Below, piece by piece: positions 7,640 through 14,241 of a DNA stretch of 22,108 nt (position 1 is the first letter of the stretch; the number at the start of each line of letters is the position of its first letter). Origin of the DNA: a virus; IMG/VR virus record IMGVR_UViG_3300027608_002410, positions 1-22,108 of that record, one strand, 5' to 3'. The position numbers and the translations under genes are program-made. Below the pieces are notes generated by a model. The model was not told the origin of the DNA. It did no database searches and was given only the letters and a program-made list of their open reading frames with translations.

Positions 7640-8295
7640 TACGGAATGTCATCGTCTTCCGCAGATTCCTGATCGAACTGTGGCAGCGGTGCGGCGGGTT
7701 TAGAGCGGGCGGGCGGAAGCGCGGCCCCGGTTCCTTTTTGGTATGCCGCTGGTAGGGAATCAAATCCACCGTCCCGGTCGCACGCTATGAACAGCGTGCT
7801 TGTGATGGCCTGCCTCTCGGCGGGCGTCAATTCCCCGGTGTTCTGCTCAAACGCCTCAACTGCCCTACGGATCGTGGCGAGGCCGACGCATTTCTGCATC
7901 AGTTTCCGCTTAAACCGAGCCAGACCAGCCAGATCGTCCGTTCCGGCAGTGCTTGTTGCACGAACCGGTGCCCTACCACTTTGAGCGGAAGGAGCAGACT
8001 GTCGGGGCGCAGGTTTCTGATGTCCTTGCGGGCTTTCTGCCATAACGACATCGAGGGCTGCGTTGTCCCGAGATCCGGTAGCGGTGATGGTGGCAAACTG
8101 CCCCTTCAAATCGCGCAGGGCGTCCTCACAGGCTTGGTTTTCGAGGGTGAGTTGATGCTCGTTCCCGTCGTGCTTGAAGCACACGTAATACGTGCCCTTT
8201 TTGAATTTGCTTTCAAGAACGTCGCTGGTCATCTCGACCGTTACCGGACTCTCCTTGACGAGTTCCGAGTGATATACTGTCTTTTTTTCAAACAT
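7636..8295 (-). CDS. SSB-like single-stranded DNA-binding protein (tentative)
   Basis: A protein of 219 residues. The N-terminal 90 residues are strand-rich (KKGTYYVCFKHDGNEHQLTL, GQFATITATGS) and could form an OB-like fold. Then come a Pro/Ser/Ala-rich linker, a helical region (LARFKRKLMQKCVGLATI) and an acidic tail ending EDDDIPY. Bacterial SSBs end in DDDIPF, the peptide that recruits partner proteins, and this tail matches it except for the last aromatic residue. As first gene of an operon coding Rad50-like, UvrD-like and RusA-like proteins, an SSB role fits well. The N-terminus itself is not recognisable as a classical SSB. A CCAA-repeat leader lies 11 bases before the ATG in place of a Shine-Dalgarno sequence. 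Confidence 0.6.
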   Translation of the reverse strand: MFEKKTVYHSELVKESPVTVEMTSDVLESKFKKGTYYVCFKHDGNEHQLTLENQACEDALRDLKGQFATITATGSRDNAALDVVMAESPQGHQKPAPRQSAPSAQSGRAPVRATSTAGTDDLAGLARFKRKLMQKCVGLATIRRAVEAFEQNTGELTPAERQAITSTLFIACDRDGGFDSLPAAYQKGTGAALPPARSKPAAPLPQFDQESAEDDDIPY

Positions 8296-8306
8296 AATAT
8301 GATGGC

Positions 8307-8320
8307 TGGTTGGTTGGTTG
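8307..8320 (-). repeat. CCAA tetranucleotide repeat in the SSB-gene leader
   Basis: On the transcribed strand the leader reads CAACCAACCAACCA, about three and a half CCAA units, ending 11 bases before the ATG at 8295. A longer version of the same repeat lies in the same place before the major capsid gene. Confidence 0.85.
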
Positions 8321-8335
8321 ATTTATTGCTCCGCC

Positions 8336-8364
8336 AGCATTGACCGTGACCCCGCGGGCGTCAA
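8336..8364 (-). promoter_or_regulatory. Candidate early-operon promoter
   Basis: Reading leftward, TTGACG (8364-8359) is a good -35 box. After 17 bases comes AATGCT (8341-8336), a poor -10 match (3 of 6). A start about seven bases later would give a leader of roughly 35 bases carrying the CCAA repeat. The position between the late terminator and the first early gene is right, but the weak -10 keeps this tentative. Confidence 0.25.
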
Positions 8365-8373
8365 GCCGTTTTT

Positions 8374-8390
8374 ACCAAAAAAGTTTTGGT
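8374..8390. promoter_or_regulatory. Perfect palindrome upstream of the candidate early promoter (possible operator)
   Basis: ACCAAAA-AAG-TTTTGGT: perfect 7-bp arms around a 3-base centre, ending about 10 bases upstream of the candidate -35 box. It has no following U-tract in either direction, so it is not a plain terminator. Size and symmetry suit a dimeric DNA-binding protein; no such protein is identified here. Confidence 0.35.
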
Positions 8391-8443
8391 TCAATGTTTT
8401 GGGTGCGGAGAGAGGGAGGGGAATTTGAAATCCATTTGGAGCA

Positions 8444-8455
8444 GCGTTTCAACGC
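8444..8455. promoter_or_regulatory. Second short palindrome in the early/late boundary
   Basis: GCGTT-TC-AACGC, perfect 5-bp arms, in the same 196-base gene-free stretch. It could be another protein-binding site. On its own a 10-base match is weak evidence. Confidence 0.25.
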
Positions 8456-8477
8456 GGGGCGCAAGTTGATGCGCCAC

Positions 8478-8526
8478 AAAAAAACGTGCAGTCAGGGCGC
8501 AACGGCGCGGACGGAAACAATGCACG
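8478..8526 (-). terminator. Probable terminator of the late operon
   Basis: On the - strand, CGTGCA and TGCACG (from 8526-8521 and 8490-8485) pair around a 30-base loop that holds a small inner hairpin (GCGC-CGTT-GCGC), and seven T residues follow at once (8484-8478). The stop codon of the 129-residue virion protein lies within the loop. The outer stem is only six pairs, so efficiency is uncertain. Confidence 0.5.
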
Positions 8527-8881
8527 AGTTGCCAAGTGCGGTTCCGGCCCGAGCACCCCACGTCGTAATCGCATTGTTTGGCACCAACGCAATGCCGCCG
8601 CCGATGCTGCTGCTGCCCGCCGCCAGTCTCATGCAATAGGTTGCGCCGTTGTCGCTTGAAATATCTACGAAATTCGTGGTGTCGAGGTTTTGCAGCATGA
8701 AAACGCCGGGAGTGTTGCCGATGTCGCCAAAGACCAGCGCCTCAAAGGTTGTGCCGATGCTCTGAGTGCTGTCGCTGCATTGCGAGCCGCTAATAGTCTT
8801 TTGTGTCGTTGCGGAGGCAGTAACCCGAGCGAGCGATTTCAAAAATTGAAATGTCCCAGAAAATGTAAATTCGTTAGGCAT
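8492..8881 (-). CDS. Small virion-associated protein (tentative)
   Basis: A protein of 129 residues, Gly/Ser/Thr-rich and probably all beta: FTFSGTFQFLKSLARVTAS, FEALVFGDIGNTPGVFMLQN, NFVDISSDNGATYCMRLAAG and a C-terminal strand (CIVSVRAVA). The central part resembles small structural proteins placed near tail genes in phages, but no specific family is certain. It is the last gene of the late operon, followed by a probable terminator. Two oppositely oriented copies of a 13-bp element flank its start codon. A consensus -35 box (TTGACA) lies upstream at 8915-8910 but has no good -10 partner. Confidence 0.6.
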   Translation of the reverse strand: MPNEFTFSGTFQFLKSLARVTASATTQKTISGSQCSDSTQSIGTTFEALVFGDIGNTPGVFMLQNLDTTNFVDISSDNGATYCMRLAAGSSSIGGGIALVPNNAITTWGARAGTALGNSCIVSVRAVAP

Positions 8882-8934
8882 GTGAGGAGTTTGGTTTTTG
8901 CGGTTACGATGTCAAGAACAGTTCAATTTTTGAA
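8838..8934. repeat. 13-bp inverted repeat pair around the start of the small virion gene
   Basis: TTCAAAAATTGAA at 8838-8850 and its exact reverse complement TTCAATTTTTGAA at 8922-8934. Each copy is also a near-palindrome (TTCAA/TTGAA around three bases). The right copy lies just after the glycosyltransferase stop and the left one inside the next gene, so in RNA they could pair and put the start codon at 8881 in the loop. They could equally be two protein-binding sites. Confidence 0.6.
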
Positions 8935-8938
8935 TGCC

Positions 8939-9685
8939 TCAGAAAGGCGGTGGGTATAGGTTTACCGGGAGCAGCGGTTTGCTGCGGGAGGCAAGTTTGA
9001 TACGCCAGAAATTCAAGTGCGACTCCATGTTTCCTGTTGGGGTATGGTGATTTATGGTTTCGTGCTTGGAAAGATGATCGTGGCCGATGCGATTCCAATG
9101 ATAAGAATGGGTGCCTTGGAATTTTCGCTTGTCAAAGTATGAATTGGAGGCAATCCAACTATCGGAAGCAAGCACTGTGTCTGCCGGAAAGTTTTTGTAG
9201 CACCAATCAACTTCAGCCGGGGTGAGTCGCTCGAAAAGCGAAGTTGCCCATCCGCAGCAGGTTAGCTCCTTAGTCACATCATCCTCGTAGTGCATGATGT
9301 AATTTTGTCCACAGACCTGTAACGGCAATTCGTTGCGCTCGTTTACGTTGTTCCATGCCGCTACCATTTGCGTTATGTGATGCGGATCAATCCAATCGTC
9401 GTCGTCCAAAATTGTCCAGCAATCAGTTCGCACCATTTTCATGTTCACGATATGCTGATAGACCGGGCGTGTGTAAACGTCCTCGTCGTTGACTACTTCG
9501 ATGCGAAGTCGGTGCGAGTCCGGGATGTTGAGCAACTGAAGCGGCGTCGGATGTCGGTTGATTATGAGCAACCGCGCAAACTGGTAATTTTGATCTATAA
9601 ACGAGCGGATAGCGCGGGCGATGGTGTCGCGCCCGATGGTTTCCATAATGATGGTTACGGTTGGGTTGATTATGTGTGTTCGCAT
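8939..9685 (-). CDS. GT-A fold glycosyltransferase (family 2-like)
   Basis: A 248-residue protein with the layout of a family-2-type glycosyltransferase. The N-terminal nucleotide-binding strand (TVTIIMETIGRDTIARAIRS, residues 10-29) is followed by FIDQNY, where many GT2 enzymes have SxxxQ. The metal/sugar-nucleotide DxD site is WTILDDDDWIDP (Asp94-97). A later segment, PADTVLASDSWIASNSYFDK, suits the acceptor side. No membrane segment is visible, so it would be soluble. It starts four bases after the stop of a tail gene ending in Gly-Pro-Thr repeats, so the likely acceptor is that protein or another virion component; this is inferred from position. Its base composition is more AT-rich than the head genes. 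Confidence 0.85.
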   Translation of the reverse strand: MRTHIINPTVTIIMETIGRDTIARAIRSFIDQNYQFARLLIINRHPTPLQLLNIPDSHRLRIEVVNDEDVYTRPVYQHIVNMKMVRTDCWTILDDDDWIDPHHITQMVAAWNNVNERNELPLQVCGQNYIMHYEDDVTKELTCCGWATSLFERLTPAEVDWCYKNFPADTVLASDSWIASNSYFDKRKFQGTHSYHWNRIGHDHLSKHETINHHTPTGNMESHLNFWRIKLASRSKPLLPVNLYPPPF

Positions 9686-9689
9686 TATT

Positions 9690-10439
9690 TTAATAATAGC
9701 AATAGCATTCGCCGGTAGGTCCGGTGGGACCGGTAGGTCCGGTGGGACCGGTAGGTCCGGTGGGACCGGTAGGTCCGGTGGGACCGGTAGGTCCGGTGCC
9801 TGCCGTCCACGCCCAATTCGGCACCAGCCCCCAAATCAAATCTCCGGCAGACGTTGCTTTGCGAGCTTTTTGCAAATGCGTATTGGTAAGCTGGTCGATA
9901 CGAAGACTTGGTTTAAAGTCTGGAAAATCGCCCGGATCGGGGAACGGCGCATTCTCCATTGCGTTGACCACGCTTTTATTAGTTTGAACCGCACGAACGT
10001 ACGCAATAGGTTGCCTCCAGATATTGCTTACTCCAGCAGTGTTGGTGTGCATTGAGTTTCCCCAACTCGCGCCCCATTTTAGCTCTGGGCCTGCGGTAAG
10101 ATTTCCGGCAAAACTAAAAGTCATTTCCAACCAAACCCAATCACCGCTAGTCAAAGTCATTTTGTTGTCAATATCCGTGATCGGCGCGGTCAGCGTAAGG
10201 TTGCCTTCGTCGAGGAATATCCAACCGCGCCGAACGTAAGCGTAAATAGAAGTTAGTGCGCTTGAAGTATATCCATCGATATATACCTCAAAAGGATGCA
10301 GCTTAAGTCTTGCCGGTATGTCCAGCCCGGCGTCTGGGGTTCGGTCATTAGAATTGCTATCAGGCGTTGCGTTTGCGTCTGGCGATCTAGTTGGAACAAC
10401 CTTGCGGATTTGCTCTATTGTAGCATTAAGGTCTTCCAT
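9690..10439 (-). CDS. Tail/virion protein with collagen-like (Gly-Pro-Thr)9 C-terminus
   Basis: A protein of 249 residues. The first 45 residues are polar and probably flexible. Residues about 45-170 look like a beta-rich globular domain ([48 protein letters not shown]). A Pro/Asp-rich hinge and a Trp-rich patch ([11 protein letters not shown]) lead to nine GPT triplets and a short end, GECYCYY. GPT triplets form collagen-type triple helices, so the protein is probably a trimer, and the two closing Cys residues could lock the chains. In Bacillus BclA the Thr of GPT repeats carry sugars. The ATG overlaps the stop of the 715-residue gene (TAATG). A glycosyltransferase gene follows four bases after the stop. 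Confidence 0.8.
   Translation of the reverse strand: MEDLNATIEQIRKVVPTRSPDANATPDSNSNDRTPDAGLDIPARLKLHPFEVYIDGYTSSALTSIYAYVRRGWIFLDEGNLTLTAPITDIDNKMTLTSGDWVWLEMTFSFAGNLTAGPELKWGASWGNSMHTNTAGVSNIWRQPIAYVRAVQTNKSVVNAMENAPFPDPGDFPDFKPSLRIDQLTNTHLQKARKATSAGDLIWGLVPNWAWTAGTGPTGPTGPTGPTGPTGPTGPTGPTGPTGECYCYY
9714..9794 (-). repeat. 18-bp tandem repeat encoding the GPT collagen-like tail
   Basis: Four and a half copies of an 18-bp unit, each encoding Gly-Pro-Thr twice with alternating codons (GGT CCC ACC, then GGA CCT ACC). The copies are identical at the DNA level, so the array is recent or kept uniform by recombination, and its length is likely to vary between isolates. Confidence 0.95.
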
Positions 10440-12586
10440 TAGAACGTCGTTGCTTGAATCTTAGTCATTCGCCAAAGGTTATATTTCCAGTATTCAACAT
10501 CGGCGGAAAGCGTCACAAATCTTCCGGCATAACCGGATGCTGACGGCTCAGTGTCGCCCCACGCAATAGTTTCATTGATCCAAGGCCATTTAGGGTTTTC
10601 CGTTCCGGTGGTAAACGCGTGGCTTACCGCATTGGTTAATACTCCTGTTTCTCTAATGGCTGGAATAAAAAAGAAATCTTGAATTAGGTCAATAACACCG
10701 GGGTTTTCTAGTGTTATGAAACTTTGCGCCGCCTGCATTTCTGTTTGTGAACCATAAGTTTTGGTTCGTGTCATTTTTACTTCACGCGTTTTTCCGGTTC
10801 GTTTGTTCCAAACAATGTTTACACTCGGAGTTCCGTCGCGAGATACGGCGCTGTTTAGAGCAGCACCGTAAATTAGCGGTGGTGCGCTCATACTGCCGGT
10901 TGGGTAATCTACTACCGAAATGGAACTCGCATCACCACCAAAAGAAGTGGTGATCTTGGTGCCGTGAACGGATGAAATTGGTTGATAGGAAATTTCAGTT
11001 CCGGCTGTTTGGGCAATTGGAAAGGAAGGGGTTGCAATAATTTGCATTTTAATGCTAACAGGCGCACCTGTTTCTCCGTCCACTTCAGCGCGAGTAAATT
11101 CCGCTCCGGGTAGCGCACGAGTCTTGGTAATTTTGTATCGCAACGGTCCTGTGTTTTGTCCGCTGTATGGTTCGCTCGTAATAATTTTCAACCCGCCATC
11201 AATAGTTTCTCCTTCGGTGATATTGGAAGCAACATCAAGTTGGCGTTTGATCGTAAACACCGACCCATCGCGGTCAATCTCAGGTTCAGAAATAATTTCG
11301 GGGCCGGGATAAGCAAACGTCTGCACTTTCTTCTCAAGCAGCACGTTGTTGAGCGGTCTGTATGTAGTCTCTGTAACTACATTTGAAGATGCCGTCAGCG
11401 TTGCTTCAACACTACTACCAGCAATGATTTGCAACGTAGTTTGAACTGCTCCGCGTTGAATATCGTAATCATCTGCCGTTCTTAATGGCGCAGGCACCGT
11501 CCATGTTTCGGTGGTTTTTTTCCGGTGAAATTGAGTTACGGCTTCGTAACGAATGTCGGTTACGGTAGTGCCAACAACGGTTAAGCCTCCGGGGCTAGTG
11601 GTGTCAGCAACAAGTTGCACTTGTTGGTCCACGGCTCCGCGTTCGTTGTCGTAGAAATCATTGATCTGAATTGGGTAGGCTGGATTTCCTGCGCTGCCCG
11701 TTCCGTCGCTGTTGGTCTCTTCGATTTGCGTGCAAATTACAGAGGATTCGTCTAGCGCCTCAAAGGTTGTTTTAACCGTGGCCGTAAGGGTAGCGACCTG
11801 CGTGCTGGGATTCGCCAACACTGTTTTGCGTTGAATCTTAATTGCCCCAAACCTCTCATCGTATCGGGAGTTTGAAACCAACGGGCCGGGCAACTCCATC
11901 CAAACGCGAGTGATGTCAAAGAACAAATTTCCTAAATCCCCTTCACTTGGTTTGGACTCCTGCTTTATTAGATAAGCGGACTGCGACTGAATTGCCGCAG
12001 TTACAGTCCCGTTCCCGTGGCTTACGGTGACTGTCGGAGCGACCGTGTATCCGGATCCGCCGTTGGTCAGTAGAACGCCGACAATGGATCCGTCGCGAAT
12101 TTGAACCTTTCCCGCAGCGCCAGTGCCGTTTCCGCCGCTGAAAGCGAGCGTCGGTGCAGTGGAGTAGCCGCTCCCGGCGGAGGTTACGGTCAGGCCGGTG
12201 ACGACTTTTAACGTCGTCCCCTCGGTCAGCGGGGTGTCGGTCGCGGAAACGTAATTTCGGATGAAGATCGGAGCAGTCGATGCTTCGGAGGTGTACTTCT
12301 TGGAAATGTTGTATGCTTCCTGTCCGGTGCGCGTTGTTGTCGCCCAGATACGTCGCACCCACTGCTGAGTCCCTGTCCCCTCAATCTCCTTCTCCACTAA
12401 GAGCCGGAGATTGGTAAATCCTTTCCGTGGGGTGCCAATGTAGATCGGGGTGTAGCTGGAGTCCACGAGGACATCCTCCACCATCATCAGATCCTCCACG
12501 TTTTCTGTAGGGAATTGCGTGTGCGGTCGAGTCAGCCGGTCTTGCGGCTTGCCTGCTCCAAGATCCCGAGAGCCGCCGTAGTTCAT
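10439..12586 (-). CDS. Large virion structural protein, probably tail
   Basis: A 715-residue beta-rich protein. Near residues 135-195 are two copies of a Gly-rich motif often met in phage tail proteins: [20 protein letters not shown] and [20 protein letters not shown]. The rest is a series of strands with repeating layouts such as [16 protein letters not shown] and [16 protein letters not shown], each followed by a TxVTxxxY element, which suggests several related domains. The C-terminus is aromatic ([19 protein letters not shown]). It lies between the probable adaptor (ATGA overlap at 12583-12586) and the collagen-like tail protein, so a tail tube, hub or baseplate-like role is likely. GC content falls clearly within the gene, near 11950. 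Confidence 0.75.
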   Translation of the reverse strand: MNYGGSRDLGAGKPQDRLTRPHTQFPTENVEDLMMVEDVLVDSSYTPIYIGTPRKGFTNLRLLVEKEIEGTGTQQWVRRIWATTTRTGQEAYNISKKYTSEASTAPIFIRNYVSATDTPLTEGTTLKVVTGLTVTSAGSGYSTAPTLAFSGGNGTGAAGKVQIRDGSIVGVLLTNGGSGYTVAPTVTVSHGNGTVTAAIQSQSAYLIKQESKPSEGDLGNLFFDITRVWMELPGPLVSNSRYDERFGAIKIQRKTVLANPSTQVATLTATVKTTFEALDESSVICTQIEETNSDGTGSAGNPAYPIQINDFYDNERGAVDQQVQLVADTTSPGGLTVVGTTVTDIRYEAVTQFHRKKTTETWTVPAPLRTADDYDIQRGAVQTTLQIIAGSSVEATLTASSNVVTETTYRPLNNVLLEKKVQTFAYPGPEIISEPEIDRDGSVFTIKRQLDVASNITEGETIDGGLKIITSEPYSGQNTGPLRYKITKTRALPGAEFTRAEVDGETGAPVSIKMQIIATPSFPIAQTAGTEISYQPISSVHGTKITTSFGGDASSISVVDYPTGSMSAPPLIYGAALNSAVSRDGTPSVNIVWNKRTGKTREVKMTRTKTYGSQTEMQAAQSFITLENPGVIDLIQDFFFIPAIRETGVLTNAVSHAFTTGTENPKWPWINETIAWGDTEPSASGYAGRFVTLSADVEYWKYNLWRMTKIQATTF

Positions 12587-13602
12587 CGAAACAGCCTCCT
12601 GCCTCGGTTTGTGCCACGGAAACTGTTGTTCGGGTTCTGGGCGTTGCCGCTTTTGGTGTCAGGCCGCAGATCGCCTAGCGAAGCAACCGCTTCCTCGGCG
12701 TGCTTCACAATCAATTCTTTACCGCTCAGATTGTTGAACCGACCATCCGCCGCGATGATCCTGCGGGCAACTCGCTTGAGATACATGAGCGGAAACGGAA
12801 GGTAAATGGACGTGTTCGGATCGGTCGTGTGATCCCCGTTGTCGATGTCGGCGGTTGTCCATGTAGGCGGTCCGATAGACGCCTCCCATGTGATTGGCAC
12901 GGCCAAAGACGGCATCGGGTTTACGCGCAGATACATGGTGTAGGCTTCGTTCTGCCGGTTGCTTGTGTCCACAAAGTAGCTCGACGGGGTGGCGATCTGC
13001 TTGTTGAAGGTGTTGCTCTGGAGAAATCCGGCGGGCCGGGTGTGTGGGGTCACAACATCCACTAATCCGCACTCCTGAAGGAATGTTTGTCGGTCGGCAC
13101 AATGAGACAGATCCCCGTATCCGGGAAGTCGCACGGGCGCAAACACGGAGCCGATTACGTCGCTGCCGGTAACAACCGCATCCGTGAATGGGATGCAATC
13201 CGCATAGACGACTGCGCTCACTGTGCCGGTTCCTCCCATATAGGGGCGGACAAGCACGTTCTGGTAAGCAATTTCGTTGTCAGCCGAGTCGCCGCTAATT
13301 CGGATGGTGCATCCTTCCATCCATCCCGACCATGTGGTGATGGTTGCCGCTGTTGAGAATTGTGTGACCGCTACGGAAACAGTGGTCGGGGCGTGGAGAT
13401 AGTATCCGAAGTTCTTCCTGAACAGGTTGGACGGTGCCTCTCCCCAGATTTCGATGTTCGCTTCGTTGAGCGCGTTGATAACCGCTTGAAGATCCCCGGT
13501 GCTTGGACCGCGAGTGCTCACGTTGTCCGCAGAGTCAGCCGGGGTCAGGGTGGTAATCCCGAAGTCCCGCAGCAGTTCAATAGCTAAAGTTTGGACGGTC
13601 AT
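12583..13602 (-). CDS. Virion protein, possible head-tail adaptor
   Basis: A protein of 339 residues. The N-terminal helical region (VQTLAIELLRDFGI, then GDLQAVINALNEANIEIWG) is followed by a long beta region (TTWSGWMEGCTIRISGDSAD, YMGGTGTVSAVVYADCIPF) and a C-terminal helical tail after LPFPLMYLKRVARRIIAADG, ending with basic residues ([11 protein letters not shown]). Helix-start-plus-beta layouts occur in head-tail connector and adaptor proteins, and the place just after the capsid block fits, but no family was recognised with certainty. Its ATG follows a 76-base gap that contains a strong hairpin. Confidence 0.65.
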   Translation of the reverse strand: MTVQTLAIELLRDFGITTLTPADSADNVSTRGPSTGDLQAVINALNEANIEIWGEAPSNLFRKNFGYYLHAPTTVSVAVTQFSTAATITTWSGWMEGCTIRISGDSADNEIAYQNVLVRPYMGGTGTVSAVVYADCIPFTDAVVTGSDVIGSVFAPVRLPGYGDLSHCADRQTFLQECGLVDVVTPHTRPAGFLQSNTFNKQIATPSSYFVDTSNRQNEAYTMYLRVNPMPSLAVPITWEASIGPPTWTTADIDNGDHTTDPNTSIYLPFPLMYLKRVARRIIAADGRFNNLSGKELIVKHAEEAVASLGDLRPDTKSGNAQNPNNSFRGTNRGRRLFR

Positions 13603-13620
13603 GGTCGGTGTTTACAGTGA

Positions 13621-13657
13621 GAACGGCGACAGCGCCTGCAAAGCTCCGTCGCCGTTC
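13621..13657. other. Strong hairpin between the HeH/SAP-like and adaptor genes
   Basis: GAACGGCGAC and GTCGCCGTTC form a perfect 10-bp stem around a 17-base loop whose AGC/GCT can pair further. There is no T-run on the downstream side for leftward transcription, so it is not a classical terminator. It could be an RNA-processing or stability element, since it lies in the whole gap before the adaptor start at 13602. Confidence 0.6.
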
Positions 13658-13678
13658 AGTCTCAAAAAATTGTGGCCC

Positions 13679-14185
13679 TTATGCCGGGGCCAGTTCCGGC
13701 GTTTCGAGCATCCGAAGCAGGTCATCCTTGGTGGCGGACGTGGGGATGGTGATGCCGCGCTCCTTGCACATCGCCCGAAGCTCACGCACGCCTTTAGGGG
13801 CAAGGGAACCCGGATTCGTTGGCAGCGTGCTGAACGGGTCTTCCGCTCGGACTACCGGAGCCAGCGGCGTCTCAGCCACCGCAAGGCGCTTGATCTCGGC
13901 GTGGGCTGCGGCAAGTTCGCCTTCCAGCCGGGCGGTATGCTCGCCAGCAGCAGACTCTGTGACTACTACCGCAGGGAGCCATTGCGGGAGTTCGCGCCCG
14001 GTCAGCTTGGAGATGTCGGGCAGGATCGTGTTGTGCCATTCGTCCAGATCAAACGGCGGCGTTTCGTGCCGCTGCGTCTTCTCGTTGTACACGGCCCGGC
14101 AGTAAATCTTTCCGCTCCGGCCCTGAAGCGAGGGCATGGACGGACGGGGCGAGTGATACAGACAGAGGGTGATCTGGATTTTCAT
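13679..14185 (-). CDS. HeH/SAP-like domain protein next to the capsid gene
   Basis: A protein of 168 residues. The N-terminus starts with a strand and a basic loop (KIQITLCLYHS, GKIYCRAVYNEKTQR), then a Trp-containing segment, a helix (AAHAEIKRLAVAE) and a Pro-rich linker. The last 35 residues, GVRELRAMCKERGITIP then TSATKDDLLRMLE, have the helix-extension-helix pattern of HeH/SAP/LEM-type domains, which bind DNA or proteins. The place between major capsid and adaptor is typical for small head-completion or DNA-gripping proteins; this is a positional inference. The gene follows the terminator-like hairpin after the capsid gene. Confidence 0.65.
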   Translation of the reverse strand: MKIQITLCLYHSPRPSMPSLQGRSGKIYCRAVYNEKTQRHETPPFDLDEWHNTILPDISKLTGRELPQWLPAVVVTESAAGEHTARLEGELAAAHAEIKRLAVAETPLAPVVRAEDPFSTLPTNPGSLAPKGVRELRAMCKERGITIPTSATKDDLLRMLETPELAPA

Positions 14186-14189
14186 AGAT

Positions 14190-14225
14190 AAAAGCTGGGC
14201 CGCGGGAGGAGTTGCCTCCCGCGGC
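14190..14225 (-). terminator. Terminator after the major capsid gene
   Basis: Leftward, GCCGCGGGAGG-CAACT-CCTCCCGCGGC is a perfect 11-bp GC-rich stem with a 5-base loop, followed by CCAGC and then TTTT. It lies 17 bases after the capsid stop. Such partial terminators after the capsid gene let phages make more capsid than downstream proteins. The U-tract is short and set off by five bases, so read-through is expected. Confidence 0.7.
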
Positions 14226-14241
14226 TCAGAGTTGGTTTTGA

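Noticed and set aside
8457-8484. GGCGC...GCGCC hairpin next to a run of A as a terminator
   Set aside because: For + strand transcription it is followed by A rather than T, and for - strand transcription the T-run comes before the hairpin; the T-run fits the CGTGCA/TGCACG stem better.
8887-8915. TTGACA (8915-8910) as the -35 box of a promoter for the small virion gene
   Set aside because: The box is perfect but the sequence 17 bases on is AAACTC, not a -10 box, and transcription would start inside the coding region.
9714-9794. Tandem 18-bp repeats considered as a CRISPR or satellite array
   Set aside because: The repeats have no spacers and are fully coding, giving in-frame Gly-Pro-Thr triplets.
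12583-13602. Portal or tail-tube assignment for the 339-residue protein
   Set aside because: Too short for a portal and without the portal's helical wing/stem pattern; tail-tube identity cannot be told from the sequence alone, so only an adaptor role is suggested.
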